Below, in pieces: positions 1-8,857 of a stretch of DNA of 64,000 nt (within the stretch, counting starts at the first letter, position 1; every line of letters begins with the position of its first letter). A program made the translations under genes and the position numbers. Source of the DNA: Cypionkella sp. (GTDB lineage Bacteria > Pseudomonadota > Alphaproteobacteria > Rhodobacterales > Rhodobacteraceae). The notes beneath the pieces were generated by a model. The model searched no databases and was not told where the DNA came from. It saw only the letters and a program-made list of their open reading frames with translations. The stretch lies in NCBI RefSeq assembly GCF_030652235.1, contig NZ_JAUSBA010000040.1, positions 122,177 to 186,176 of the forward strand. The letters run 5' to 3'.

Positions 1-1035
1 GTGCTGGCCAGTTCGGGCGATGCGCTGTTTGGCGACGCGGGCACCGACACGCTGGATTTCACCAATATGTCGACGCTGTTTCAGGTGATCGGTGGCAACA
101 ATCAGATCAACCTTGCGACTGGCACTTTTGGGACCACCACTTTCTCGGGGTTTGAGAATGTGATCGGCACCAGCAATGTGGACACAATCACCGGCAGTTC
201 GGTGGCTAACCGGCTAGAGGGTATGGGCGGCAGTGACAGCATCCTCGGCGGATTTGGCAATGATACCGTTTTGGGCGGTGACGGCGCGGACAGCATCGAC
301 GGCGGCTTTGATGCGGACCAGATGTTTGGCGGCGCAGGCAATGACCTGATCTTCGGCGGCAGCGGCAGCGACACGTTGGATGGTGACTCGGGCAATGATG
401 TGATGAGCGGCGGTTCCAGCGATGATCGGCTGAACGGCGATTCTGGCGATGATCAGATGCACGGTGACAGCGGCAACGACGCGATGAACGGCGGCTTTGG
501 CAATGATGTGATGGCGGGGGACAGCGGCAACGACGCGATGAACGGCTTCCTTGGCAATGACACCATGACAGGCGGTGACGGCAACGACACCATCGACGGC
601 AGCTTTGACAATGATCGGGTTGAGGGGGGCGCGGGCGTCGATCTGCTCGGCGGCGGCAGTGGCAATGACGTGCTGATCGGCGATGCCGGGGCGGATGTGC
701 TGACCGGGGGCAGTGGCGCGGATGTGTTTGTGTTCCACGCTGCCACCGACTCGCTGAACCAGTTGGGCGGGGCTGATCTGATCACCGACTTCCAGATTGG
801 CATCGACAAGCTGGACTTCACCGGGCTTGACGCCGATCCAACCACCGCCGGAGATCAGGCCTTTGCCTTGGTTTTGGGTGGCAATGCCGCAGGCACCATC
901 CATATCGAGAAGTTCGGCGTCGGAGCCGATGCGATCACCCAGATCGCGGTCAATCTGGATGGCGACGGCAACCCCGATCTGATTGTGCAACTGACGGGGA
1001 ACCTGAACTTGGGCGCGGGCGACTTCCTGCTCTGA
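1..1035 (+). CDS. RTX/hemolysin-type calcium-binding repeat protein, C-terminal part (5' end outside window)
   Basis: Open reading frame running in from the left edge, so the first codon seen (GTG) is probably not the true start. About residues 68-242 consist of some 18 tandem nonapeptides of the GGxGxDxLxG type (for example GGAGNDLIF, GDSGNDAMN), which in this family wind into a beta-roll that binds Ca2+ outside the cell. The last 100 residues (GADVFVF, then DLITDFQIGIDKLDF) look like the serralysin/M10 C-terminal region that carries the uncleaved type I secretion signal. No catalytic domain is visible in the part present, so this could be a protease, lipase, adhesin or plain matrix protein. 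No secretion ABC/MFP genes lie in the window. Confidence 0.85.
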   Translation: MLASSGDALFGDAGTDTLDFTNMSTLFQVIGGNNQINLATGTFGTTTFSGFENVIGTSNVDTITGSSVANRLEGMGGSDSILGGFGNDTVLGGDGADSIDGGFDADQMFGGAGNDLIFGGSGSDTLDGDSGNDVMSGGSSDDRLNGDSGDDQMHGDSGNDAMNGGFGNDVMAGDSGNDAMNGFLGNDTMTGGDGNDTIDGSFDNDRVEGGAGVDLLGGGSGNDVLIGDAGADVLTGGSGADVFVFHAATDSLNQLGGADLITDFQIGIDKLDFTGLDADPTTAGDQAFALVLGGNAAGTIHIEKFGVGADAITQIAVNLDGDGNPDLIVQLTGNLNLGAGDFLL

Positions 1036-1056
1036 CCCTTGCGCACTGCAAATGCA

Positions 1057-1085
1057 ACGCCCCGGTCTGGCCCGGGGCGTTTTTG
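1057..1085 (+). terminator. Intrinsic terminator of the RTX gene
   Basis: ACGCCCCGG (1057-1065) pairs perfectly with CCGGGGCGT (1072-1080) over a short loop, followed by a run of five T. It begins 21 bases after the RTX stop codon. Confidence 0.85.
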
Positions 1086-1128
1086 ATTTGGGTTTGAGGG
1101 GCTATCGGCGGCCAAACATCCGTAAAGC

Positions 1129-1189
1129 GTTCGGGCCGAGGCATGCCCCGGCCCGAACAGGTTTGGGGTGTTGGGAGAAGTCAACACCC
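1129..1189 (-). terminator. Two hairpins after the sugar ABC operon
   Basis: Two perfect inverted repeats lie just past the ATPase stop codon: GGGTGTTG (1166-1173) with CAACACCC (1182-1189), and GTTCGGGCC (1129-1137) with GGCCCGAAC (1150-1158). Neither is followed by a clear U tract on the minus strand, so they may stop transcription weakly or protect the mRNA 3' end. They face the RTX terminator. Confidence 0.45.
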
Positions 1190-1204
1190 TGGGAAATGCT
1201 TGGC

Positions 1205-2020
1205 TCAGGCGCGTTTGGCTGGCTGACCGCCCTGCGCGGTCGTATAACCCTCAATCTCGGCCTCCAGTGTCGCCATTGAAGCCCCGCCCGCCATCAGGTC
1301 GGTGATTTCTTCGCGGGTTTTGTCGCCTTTGCGGAAATCGGCGGCAATCGCCCCCCGGATCAGCACGGCAAAATGATCGCCAACCGCCATGGCGTGCATC
1401 ACTTGATGGGTGATGAAGATCACCGCCAAGCCACGCCGTTTGGCCTCATTGACGATGCGCAGCACATGGGTGGCCTGTTTGACGCCCAAGGCTGCGGTGG
1501 GTTCATCCAGGATCAGCACCCGCGCGCCAAAGTGAACGGCGCGGGCGATCGCAAGCGATTGCCGCTCGCCGCCAGAAAGCCCGCCCACCAAACGGTCGCC
1601 ATCGGTGATGCGGGTGATGCCAAGGCGCTGCACAGCATCCACCGCGATGGCGTTAGCTTTTTTGCGGTCATAGATTTTGAACGGGCCCCAGCCTTTGGTG
1701 GGCTCGACGCCGACGAAAAAGCTGCGCCCGATCGACATCAACGGAAAAGTGCCGCCGAATTGGTGAACCGTAGCAATGCCATGATCTGCGGCGTCGCGCG
1801 GGCTGCTGAACTTTACCGGCGCGCCGTCCATCTCGATGCTGCCGCTGCTGGGTTGATGTACGCCCGACAACAGACGGATCACTGTGGATTTCCCGGCACC
1901 GTTATCGCCCAGCAGGCACAGCACTTCGCCCGCGCGCAGATCAAGGCTGATGTCGTGGAGAACGTCGATGGGGCCGAAGGATTTGTTGACGCCTTTCAGG
2001 CTGAGGATCGGCGCGGTCAT
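1205..2020 (-). CDS. Sugar ABC transporter ATP-binding protein (FrcA-like)
   Basis: 271 residues, one ABC domain. Walker A GDNGAGKS (38-45), Q-loop Gln87, signature LSGGE (148-152), Walker B ending in Asp172-Glu173 and H-loop His205 are all present, so it should hydrolyse ATP. Its single-domain form resembles FrcA-type ATPases of sugar importers rather than the two-domain RbsA. The ATG at 2020 overlaps the permease stop by four bases (ATGA), indicating translational coupling; the frame stays open upstream, but that extension reads through permease sequence. It powers import together with the permease and binding protein encoded upstream. Confidence 0.9.
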   Translation of the reverse strand: MTAPILSLKGVNKSFGPIDVLHDISLDLRAGEVLCLLGDNGAGKSTVIRLLSGVHQPSSGSIEMDGAPVKFSSPRDAADHGIATVHQFGGTFPLMSIGRSFFVGVEPTKGWGPFKIYDRKKANAIAVDAVQRLGITRITDGDRLVGGLSGGERQSLAIARAVHFGARVLILDEPTAALGVKQATHVLRIVNEAKRRGLAVIFITHQVMHAMAVGDHFAVLIRGAIAADFRKGDKTREEITDLMAGGASMATLEAEIEGYTTAQGGQPAKRA

Positions 2021-3036
2021 GCCTTGGCTCCTTTTTTCTTCGGGGCATAGGACAACGCCATCTTGCGGAAAGTGTTGTTCATCAGAACTGCCAGCAGCAA
2101 AAGCACACCGATGATCAGGCTGGCCCAATTTGCATCAAACGGGGTGTAATAGATGCCTTGGCTGACCACCGCGAAGGTCAGAGTGCCAAGGATGATCCCC
2201 ACCACCGACCCATAGCCTCCGGTCAGCAGCACGCCACCGACCACAACCGAGATGATCGAGTTGAAGATATAGGATTGCCCCGCAGACACTTGGGCCGAGT
2301 TATACAGAATGGCTTGGCTTACGCCAACAAAGGTGGCGCTGGCTCCGCTGCACATGAACAGCAAGATCGTCATGCGGTCGGTCGGGATACCTGCGTTGCG
2401 GGCGGAAACCTTGTCGCCGCCCATCGCGAAGATCCAGTTGCCAAAGCGGGTGAAGTGCAACAGGAAACCCCAAAGCAGCGCCGCCGCGATCCACCACAGA
2501 ATGGTGACTTGGAACACGCCACCGATAAAGCGCCCCAGCAGCCATTTCGCCTCGGGCCCGGCCTTCAGCGCCACCGAGGTGGTGCCAGTGACCAGAACCG
2601 ACAGACCGAGCGTGAGGCCAGCCACCGCAAACAGCGTGCCAAGCGTGACGATAAAGCTGGGAACGGCGGTGCGCACCACCAGCAGGCCGTTGATCAGGCC
2701 AACGAATGCTCCGAGCGCTAGGGCCGCGCCAATGCCCAGCAGAATCGGCATGTGAAAATGCCCCGAAATGATCGCCACCATCATCGACCCAGCGGGCACC
2801 AATGAACCGATGGAAATGTCCAACTCTCCGGCAATCATCAAAAGGCCGATGGGGATGGCGATGATGCCCAGCGCTGCGGCCACGTTCAGCCATGACGCCG
2901 CCCCACCGATTGACGCAAAGTTGCTGCCGCCAAAGAAGCTGAAAAAACCGAAAACGGCAGCAAGTCCTAAGAATGAACCTGTCTCGGGGCGGCGCAACAA
3001 GGCACCGATGGAAAACGAAGTGGTGGTATTGGTCAT
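2017..3036 (-). CDS. Sugar ABC transporter permease (BPD_transp_2 type)
   Basis: 339 residues with about eight to ten hydrophobic segments. The family landmarks of ribose/fructose-type permeases are visible: GELDISIGS near residue 70 and GNWIFAMGGDKVSARNAGI around residue 195 (the GGN..AAR..GI loop that contacts the ATPase). It forms the inner-membrane channel. It sits 122 bases downstream of the binding-protein gene, with a hairpin between them, and overlaps the ATPase gene by 4 bases. The substrate cannot be read from the sequence; a pentose, hexose or polyol is likely. Confidence 0.9.
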   Translation of the reverse strand: MTNTTTSFSIGALLRRPETGSFLGLAAVFGFFSFFGGSNFASIGGAASWLNVAAALGIIAIPIGLLMIAGELDISIGSLVPAGSMMVAIISGHFHMPILLGIGAALALGAFVGLINGLLVVRTAVPSFIVTLGTLFAVAGLTLGLSVLVTGTTSVALKAGPEAKWLLGRFIGGVFQVTILWWIAAALLWGFLLHFTRFGNWIFAMGGDKVSARNAGIPTDRMTILLFMCSGASATFVGVSQAILYNSAQVSAGQSYIFNSIISVVVGGVLLTGGYGSVVGIILGTLTFAVVSQGIYYTPFDANWASLIIGVLLLLAVLMNNTFRKMALSYAPKKKGAKA

Positions 3037-3114
3037 GTACAGGTTCCCGTCGATGCAGATCCAAGACTTTGCCGCGCAGCGTCGCGGGTGGGTCAGATCA
3101 TGGCGCTTGAGATA

Positions 3115-3144
3115 TCCGGCCCCGCAGATGGTGGCAGGGCCGGA
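3115..3144 (-). promoter_or_regulatory. Hairpin between binding-protein and permease genes
   Basis: TCCGGCCC (3115-3122) pairs with GGGCCGGA (3137-3144), an 8-bp perfect stem with a 14-base loop and no U tract. Hairpins in this position commonly protect the upstream binding-protein mRNA and reduce expression of downstream transporter genes; that role is inferred here. Confidence 0.45.
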
Positions 3145-3158
3145 CGGCGGTTGAAAGC

Positions 3159-4139
3159 TTAGCGGAACCCGGCCGCAGCGCCAGCGATGGTGGCATCAAC
3201 ATTGGCGGTATCGACAATGCCCGGACCGGTCAGCACCGGAGCGGTGGCGATGGCAGTGCCAAAGCTGACATAGGCATCCGCCATCGACACGGCGAGAAAG
3301 CCCTGCAGCCACGGCTGTTGATCGACAGCGAACAGCTGCGTGCCCGCCTTGATCCGGTCCAGCCCCGCGCCGTCCATATCGAAGGACGCAAGTTGCACTT
3401 TGCCCGTCAGAGCCGCTTGTTCGATCCCCGTCGCCGCCGAATTGGCATCCGCTGCCGAGATGGTGGCCACGCCATTGATGGTGGGGTCTTTCATCAGCGT
3501 TGCCTTGATCGCTTCGGCCACCGCGGTCGGGTCGCCAAAGCTGGAGGCTGGCAGCGGCAGTTGCGTCGAGACGCCGCCTTCCTTGGCGATGCCGTCCGCG
3601 ACGCCTTTGCAGCGATCTTCCAGGTTCTGTGCACCCGGAACAGTGTTGACACAGATCACGTTTTTGAAGCCATGGCTGCCGAAATAGGCCCCCGCTGCCA
3701 AACCTGCCGGATATTCTTCGTTGCCGATGTAATTGATCGCGCCCAACTCTTTGGCTTTATCCGCGCCACCCGAATTATACAGAAGCACCGGAATGCCCGC
3801 ATCCATCGCGGCCTTGATCGCCTCATCCTGCGCATCGGGCACCCAGTTTGGCACCGCAATCACAGAAGCGCCCTGCGAAATCGCCGTGCGCACCAGATTG
3901 GCCGCATCGCCGCCGATGTTGTCATAGTTTTGCAGCATCAGATAGTTGACCGTGCCGCCATGGGCCGCCACCACCAATGTGGCATCATCAATGCCCTTTT
4001 TGACCTTGGCAAAGAACGGATCGTCGGCCTTGCCGCCGACCACCGCAATGCTGACGCCTTCGGCCAGCGCAGCTTGGGCACCAAAAGCCAGAACCGTTGC
4101 CATCAGGACGGTCTTCATGTTCAGTTTCGGGAATTTCAT
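3159..4139 (-). CDS. Sugar ABC transporter substrate-binding protein
   Basis: 326 residues. The N-terminus has a Sec signal peptide (positive start, hydrophobic core, cleavage likely after ALA near residue 26), so the protein is periplasmic. The mature part has the type I periplasmic-binding-protein look (PF13407-like): VSIAVVGGKADDPFF at the start and a VASFDMDG-type hinge element late (LASFDMDGAGLDRI). It captures a sugar or polyol and passes it to the permease encoded downstream. A purine-rich stretch GGAGGAGATGCGACA precedes the ATG. It is closest in style to FrcB, but the ligand is not determined. Confidence 0.9.
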   Translation of the reverse strand: MKFPKLNMKTVLMATVLAFGAQAALAEGVSIAVVGGKADDPFFAKVKKGIDDATLVVAAHGGTVNYLMLQNYDNIGGDAANLVRTAISQGASVIAVPNWVPDAQDEAIKAAMDAGIPVLLYNSGGADKAKELGAINYIGNEEYPAGLAAGAYFGSHGFKNVICVNTVPGAQNLEDRCKGVADGIAKEGGVSTQLPLPASSFGDPTAVAEAIKATLMKDPTINGVATISAADANSAATGIEQAALTGKVQLASFDMDGAGLDRIKAGTQLFAVDQQPWLQGFLAVSMADAYVSFGTAIATAPVLTGPGIVDTANVDATIAGAAAGFR

Positions 4140-4247
4140 TGTCGCATCTCCTCCGAGTTGCCGCCGTTTTGGGCGGATATTGGGTGTTAGGGGTGACAGG
4201 GCGCTGGGGGATCTCTCCTCCTCCCGCAGCGCCTTTAGGGGCGGGCT

Positions 4248-5276
4248 TTAGCGGCCCGTCGTTGAATTGGCGTTGTTCACCTTGGCGTTGGCCTTGGCGC
4301 GGGTGCGTTGGAACCGCGCTTCCATCCGGGCCTCGCCATCTGCCGAGCCGTCATGCCAAGTGCCGAACCATTGGTCGAACGGCACCATGCCGTCAGAGTA
4401 GTTCACCTCAAAATACTTGTGGTGCAAATAGTGGGCATAAGCGTGGCTATCCATCGCGGCCTCGCCTGCCTCGATCTTGTCAAAGCCGATGTGACCGACC
4501 ACAGCCCCCGTGCCAGTGACTTGCAGATGATACAGCATCAACAGCGGATGCGACGGCAGCACCAGATGGATCAGGATATCCGACCAATACAGCAGGTGTT
4601 CGACCGGATGCATCGACAGGCTGGACCATGGCGACGGGTTGACCGAGTTGTGGTGTACAGAATGCACCCATTTATACAGGAAAGGCGTGTGGATTAGCCG
4701 ATGGATGCAGAAGAAATGCGCCTCGTGAAACAGCGGGATGATGGCCAGCAGGGCGATCAGGGCCCAAGGATGCGCCTCGAAGGTGGTCCAAGGGCCAAAC
4801 CCATGCGCCCAAGCATAGAGCATCCCGACTTCATAGGCGGTCCAGATCGGCACGCCGGTGCCAAAGCTGCGCAGGATGTTGTCGATGTTCTGGCTTTTGA
4901 ACATGAACACGTCGGATTTCTTATCCGCCGGGAACAACCCGTTGAACTTAAACCGGTTTCCCTGCGTGCGACGGATATACAGGCGCAACTCCAACGCGCC
5001 GTAGAACAGGAACACAAGCGCTGCATTGCGCAGCAGAATGAACGCGATCCATGTCCAATGCAGGGTTTGCAGGGTTTCCTTGGAAGGCGTCAGATAGAAC
5101 CAGATCACCGCAGCAAAGCCCATGAACAGCGCATTCCATGGCAAGATGTAATGCGGCAACCAAGCGAGCAATTTCAGCGGCCGTGGCGGCCAGACGATGA
5201 TCGGGGCCACCTGCAACGGTGTGCTGGGCGAAAAATCCCCGCGTTTGTTGCGCTTGCCAAACTTTAGATCGTCCAT
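4248..5276 (-). CDS. Fatty acid hydroxylase/sterol desaturase superfamily membrane protein
   Basis: 342 residues with several membrane segments (about 42-62, 75-95, 168-185, 232-250). The di-iron histidine clusters of the family are present: HEAHFFCIHR (184-193), HSVHH (205-209), His223/His227, His261, and HYLHH (282-286). Such enzymes use O2 and a non-haem di-iron centre to hydroxylate or desaturate lipids. It is first in a minus-strand run leading into the sugar ABC genes, 108 bases upstream of the binding-protein gene, and is divergent from the LacI-type regulator. Substrate unknown; a link to the sugar transporter is only positional. Confidence 0.85.
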   Translation of the reverse strand: MDDLKFGKRNKRGDFSPSTPLQVAPIIVWPPRPLKLLAWLPHYILPWNALFMGFAAVIWFYLTPSKETLQTLHWTWIAFILLRNAALVFLFYGALELRLYIRRTQGNRFKFNGLFPADKKSDVFMFKSQNIDNILRSFGTGVPIWTAYEVGMLYAWAHGFGPWTTFEAHPWALIALLAIIPLFHEAHFFCIHRLIHTPFLYKWVHSVHHNSVNPSPWSSLSMHPVEHLLYWSDILIHLVLPSHPLLMLYHLQVTGTGAVVGHIGFDKIEAGEAAMDSHAYAHYLHHKYFEVNYSDGMVPFDQWFGTWHDGSADGEARMEARFQRTRAKANAKVNNANSTTGR

Positions 5277-5447
5277 CCATCCCCCACCGTCTTAAACTGT
5301 GCTTTGGTGCGTGTCCGCATCCGGCGCTTGGCCAAATGCTTCGGGCTGTTCTAGAACCGCTTGACATATTGTCGCAGTGGATAGTTGATTGAAACCCATC
5401 AGGCTGGCTGCGCGCTTTTGGCCTTCAATCGCTAAATTGTTGGAATT

Positions 5448-6494
5448 ATGACCGAAAATAACCGCCCCTCTCGCATCACTTTGGCCGATGTCGCCCAGCT
5501 TGCCGGGGTTGGCAGCGCTACCGTGGACCGTGTGATCAACGAGCGTGGCAATGTCTCGGATGAGGTGCGCCAGCAGGTTTTGCAGGCGGCGCGCAGCTTG
5601 GGGCTCAGGCGGATGCTGCCGGTCAGCCATCACCGCATGGTGCGTATCAATGTGATTCTGGCCCGCCCCGAACTGCCGTTGATCCGCCGCATGGGGATCG
5701 AGTTTCGCCGGCTGTCCGAGCGGATGGATCACACCGTGGTTGTGCATCGCACGACGATTGACACCGAATCCGCCACCAGCGTGGCACAAGCTTTGCTGCG
5801 CACCCCATGCGATGCGGCGGTGGTTTATGCGCAAGATCATCCGCTGATCCGCAATGCGATTGCCGATCTGGCGGCGCGGGGAAAACCCGTGGTGACGATG
5901 ATATCTGATCTGCCGGGATCGGCGCGACTGGCCTATGCCGGCACCGATCATACCAAAGCAGGGCGGTCGGCTGGGTATTTCCTGACGCGGATGGCGCAAC
6001 CGGGTGAGGTGATTGTGCTGTGCAACCACCTTGGCTTTCAATCGCATGCGGATCGTGTGCGCGGGCTAAGCGAATATCTGAACACCCAAGGCGCGGGATT
6101 TGCTGTGGTAAAGATCGTCGAAGGTGGCGACGATGCGGTGCGGTCTGAAGCACGGCTGAAAGACGCCTTTCGGACGCATCCCGATGCGGTTGCGATCTAC
6201 AACGTCGGGGCGGGCAATCGCGGCGTGGTGGCTGCAATCCGCGCAGGGATTTTGCTGCGGCCCCCCGTGTTTATCGGCCATGAGCTGACGGCGTTTACCC
6301 ACCAAAGTCTGCGCGATGGCTTGATGACGATGACCATCGACCAAAGTCCCGAGTTACAGGCCCAATTCGCCATCGACGTGCTGCTGAACCATTTCAATTT
6401 TGCCGGGGCCACGCAACTGGCCCCGCCGTATGTGTCAACCGTGCCTTTCGTGCTTTATGGCCCCGAGAACCTGCCCGACATTGCCCTAGAATAG
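5448..6494 (+). CDS. LacI-family transcriptional regulator
   Basis: 348 residues. The N-terminal helix-turn-helix reads TLADVAQLAGVGSATVDRVIN (about 11-31), the classic LacI/PurR type, followed by a hinge and a periplasmic-binding-protein-like effector domain (for example DAAVVYAQDHP, YAGTDHTKAGRSAGYF). The SATVDRV form, rather than SxxTVSRV, is common in alphaproteobacterial regulators of sugar ABC operons with FrcB-type binding proteins. It is divergent from 5276-1205 across a 171-base intergenic region and is the likely local controller of that operon. No strong Shine-Dalgarno is seen before the ATG. It ends three bases from the convergent creatininase gene. Confidence 0.9.
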   Translation: MTENNRPSRITLADVAQLAGVGSATVDRVINERGNVSDEVRQQVLQAARSLGLRRMLPVSHHRMVRINVILARPELPLIRRMGIEFRRLSERMDHTVVVHRTTIDTESATSVAQALLRTPCDAAVVYAQDHPLIRNAIADLAARGKPVVTMISDLPGSARLAYAGTDHTKAGRSAGYFLTRMAQPGEVIVLCNHLGFQSHADRVRGLSEYLNTQGAGFAVVKIVEGGDDAVRSEARLKDAFRTHPDAVAIYNVGAGNRGVVAAIRAGILLRPPVFIGHELTAFTHQSLRDGLMTMTIDQSPELQAQFAIDVLLNHFNFAGATQLAPPYVSTVPFVLYGPENLPDIALE

Positions 6495-6497
6495 CGG

Positions 6498-7211
6498 CTA
6501 AAGTGGGCCAGCACTGGCTGCCAACCATGCTGCCATGGTGTGACGCAAGCCTGCGGCTTCACCAGCGATGTATCCACGCGGATCGGGGCCGAAGATGCCG
6601 TGCAGGCTGTGATCGGGTGCATGGCGTTGCGCGCCATACGGGTCTTCGCCCGCCTCATCCGGGCGCGGGGGCGGCAGTTGCGACAGATCCACCGTTTGCG
6701 GCTGATAGGCGGCCAGCAGCGTGGTTTCAAACCGCCCCGCGTGATCGGGCGGCAAGGGCGCATCCGTATTGCCATTGACCCCTAGCGCCAACGCCCGAAG
6801 CGGCCCACCCGCCGCATTCCAGTCATTGGCCAAAGTAGCGATCATCGCCAGTTGCTCATCAGCAAAATGTCCGGTGAACAGCACCGCATGCCGCACGCCA
6901 AAAGCCTGCAACCGGGTTAGGGTCTGGCGCAGCAGCGCCGCAATCTCGGTCTGATCCGGCATCATCACTGTCCAGGGATAATCGCCATGCCCGCCACCAG
7001 TGCCCCACCACAACGGCGGATAAACCAGCCCGCCCGCAATGTCGGCGGCATCCAGACAAAGGCCGTGCGCCTGCAAACCATCCAGACCCACCGGCAAATG
7101 CTGGCTGTGGTATTCAATCGTCCCCAGCGGCAACCAAACCCGTGGGCAACGGGCGATTTCCGCGGCAATCTGGCCGGGGCGCAGCAGTTCTAACTGGCGG
7201 GTCATGGCCAT
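6498..7211 (-). CDS. Creatininase-family metal-dependent amidohydrolase
   Basis: 237 residues, the usual length for the family. Metal-ligand motifs are visible: LPLGTIEYHSQHLPVGLD (Glu33, His35, His38, Asp44) and TGHFADEQ (near residue 118). Members include creatininase and MftE; many in alphaproteobacteria have unknown substrates. It lies 18 bases downstream of the aldo/keto reductase gene and is probably co-transcribed with it, which suggests a common carbohydrate- or amide-related substrate. The gene is convergent with the LacI-type regulator. Confidence 0.85.
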   Translation of the reverse strand: MAMTRQLELLRPGQIAAEIARCPRVWLPLGTIEYHSQHLPVGLDGLQAHGLCLDAADIAGGLVYPPLWWGTGGGHGDYPWTVMMPDQTEIAALLRQTLTRLQAFGVRHAVLFTGHFADEQLAMIATLANDWNAAGGPLRALALGVNGNTDAPLPPDHAGRFETTLLAAYQPQTVDLSQLPPPRPDEAGEDPYGAQRHAPDHSLHGIFGPDPRGYIAGEAAGLRHTMAAWLAASAGPL

Positions 7212-7229
7212 CCTATGGATAATGTGAAA

Positions 7230-8204
7230 TTACTGGTAAAAATTGCGCGGCCAGACATGTGCGGCGAGGGCGGCTTTTAGCGCGGCCGGGAACGGCGCGC
7301 CGTCGCTGTAGATCACATTCATATCGACCTGCTCTGGGTTCAACATGCCCGGAATCACGCAAGACAACTCGGGGCATGACAGCACATAGCGCATCGCAGC
7401 CTCGGCCAAAGTGGGATAATATGGGGCGCAGAGCGTCTTCAGGGCCCCCACGCGTGCCAGCGTTTCGGCAAACCGATCGCCTCGGAACAACTGCGCGGGA
7501 ACCGAGCCTGCGGCGAAGCTGGCATAGGTGGTCTCGTCCCAATGCCCCACCAGCGACCCTGAATCCAACGGCACCCGTGCGATAAAGCCTTGATGGCCCG
7601 CGCCCGCCTGAAACAAGTCCGCCGCCGGACGTTGCTCGAACAGGTTCAGCACAACTTGTTGGCTGGCCACCAGCCCCAACCGTGCCAGATCAACCCCATC
7701 GGCAGGGCGATAGTCGCGGATCGAGACGCCGATCTGGTCGATCTTCCCCTCGATGCGCAGGGCGTTCAGGGTTTCAAGCCAATCCAGTTCATAAAGCCCC
7801 GATGTCATCCAAGAGTGCAGTTGAAACAGGTCAATCCGCTCTAGTTGCAGCCGACGCAGGGCATCATCGACCATGCGGCGCAGATACCACGCCGGATAGC
7901 GCCCGCGCATCTGCGGGGCCTCGTCATCGGGGCTTGGCCATTCGACGGGCTGCGCCTTGGTTGCCACATAAATCTTGTGCCCCGACCATTGTTGCAACGC
8001 TTGGCCGATCACCGTCTCGGAATGGCCGTTGCCATAGATATAGGCGGTATCGACGAAATTGACCCCGCGCTCGAAGGCGTGGTGCAGGGTGCGAATTGAC
8101 GCCGTATCATCCACAGCCCCCCAATCGCCGCCCAACTGCCACGCGCCAAAGGCGATCTCGCTGACCTGCCATCCGGTGCGGCCAAACTGTCGATATTGCA
8201 TCAA
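7230..8204 (-). CDS. Aldo/keto reductase
   Basis: 324 residues. The catalytic tetrad of the AKR superfamily can be seen: Asp52 and Tyr57 in VDTAYIYGNG, Lys83 in VATKAQP, and His in LFQLHSW (about residue 134). The protein should be a cytosolic NADPH-dependent oxidoreductase acting on a sugar or aldehyde, most like the bacterial AKR11/YajO type. The start has two adjacent ATG codons (8204 and 8201); either is possible, and GGGAGGCTC lies upstream. First gene of a likely two-gene operon with the creatininase-family gene. Confidence 0.88.
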   Translation of the reverse strand: MMQYRQFGRTGWQVSEIAFGAWQLGGDWGAVDDTASIRTLHHAFERGVNFVDTAYIYGNGHSETVIGQALQQWSGHKIYVATKAQPVEWPSPDDEAPQMRGRYPAWYLRRMVDDALRRLQLERIDLFQLHSWMTSGLYELDWLETLNALRIEGKIDQIGVSIRDYRPADGVDLARLGLVASQQVVLNLFEQRPAADLFQAGAGHQGFIARVPLDSGSLVGHWDETTYASFAAGSVPAQLFRGDRFAETLARVGALKTLCAPYYPTLAEAAMRYVLSCPELSCVIPGMLNPEQVDMNVIYSDGAPFPAALKAALAAHVWPRNFYQ

Positions 8205-8443
8205 GAGCCTCCCTTTCGCGTCGCCAAGTTAGGCTGCAACGCCGGGATGGGAAGCAGGATGCTGATCGTTTTCCATCCTGAGGGGCAATCGACACCCTGT
8301 GCGGGCGTTCACAGATTTTGAGATGACAGGGGTTTTGACCCCATGGCCCTAAGCCTAGCGGTTTGCGTTTGCCTTGAAACACAAACCGCGCCAAGAACGG
8401 CGCGAAGTGTGATGATTTTGCGTCAGACAAAAAACAGCCCGCT
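8205..8443. other. Intergenic region with overlapping inverted repeats
   Basis: No gene seen. GCGGTTTG (8358-8365) pairs with CAAACCGC (8382-8389), and CGCGCC (8387-8392) pairs with GGCGCG (8399-8404); the two hairpins overlap and cannot both form. They lie downstream of the small minus-strand gene 8444-8683 and may end its transcript. Confidence 0.4.
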
Positions 8444-8683
8444 TTAGTGGCGGCGCACCGAGTTTCCACCGTCGATGATTTTGTTGATCAGCGCTGCAAC
8501 CGCCGCATGCGTCGCGGGTGATAAGGCGCTTTCAGGCACATTTTCATGCGCCGCGGCGGCATCTTTGAGGACTCCGATAATTTCAATTTCAGGAAGCACT
8601 TTGCGATCGTTCAGCGCAAGCATCAGGGATTCGCAGATTGCAAGGGCGGCAAGTCCAGCAACGTCGGGGACAGCGGACATCAA
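8444..8683 (-). CDS. Small hypothetical protein (79 residues)
   Basis: Not recognised as a named family. The residues are mostly helix-formers (GLAALAICESLMLALNDRKVL, then a hydrophilic stretch and THAAVAALINKII). The composition and codon use are like those of real genes in the window, no competing long frame exists here, and it is divergent from the Crp/Fnr regulator gene, which makes it plausible. The first codons give Met-Met-Ser, with an AAGT-rich leader and no strong Shine-Dalgarno. It has no signal peptide or certain membrane segment. Possibly a small stress-related cytosolic protein controlled by its neighbour. Confidence 0.6.
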   Translation of the reverse strand: MMSAVPDVAGLAALAICESLMLALNDRKVLPEIEIIGVLKDAAAAHENVPESALSPATHAAVAALINKIIDGGNSVRRH

Positions 8684-8857
8684 GTTTAACTTTCTGTAAT
8701 GAGTCTATGGGGCTATCATGCATTTGTGTACACCGTGGATATCTTTTCGGTTAAATCGCACAGCATGCTAATCTGCATCAGTGTCAAAGGCCCGCAAATG
8801 CAGGAAATGGCGTTTGGTGGGCCTTTGGCCCACAGTCGCAACCCAAAGGGGTAATGT

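Noticed and set aside
200..740. RTX repeat DNA as a separate tandem repeat or CRISPR-like array
   Set aside because: The periodicity is the 27-base coding period of the nonapeptide repeat, with many substitutions and no unique spacers.
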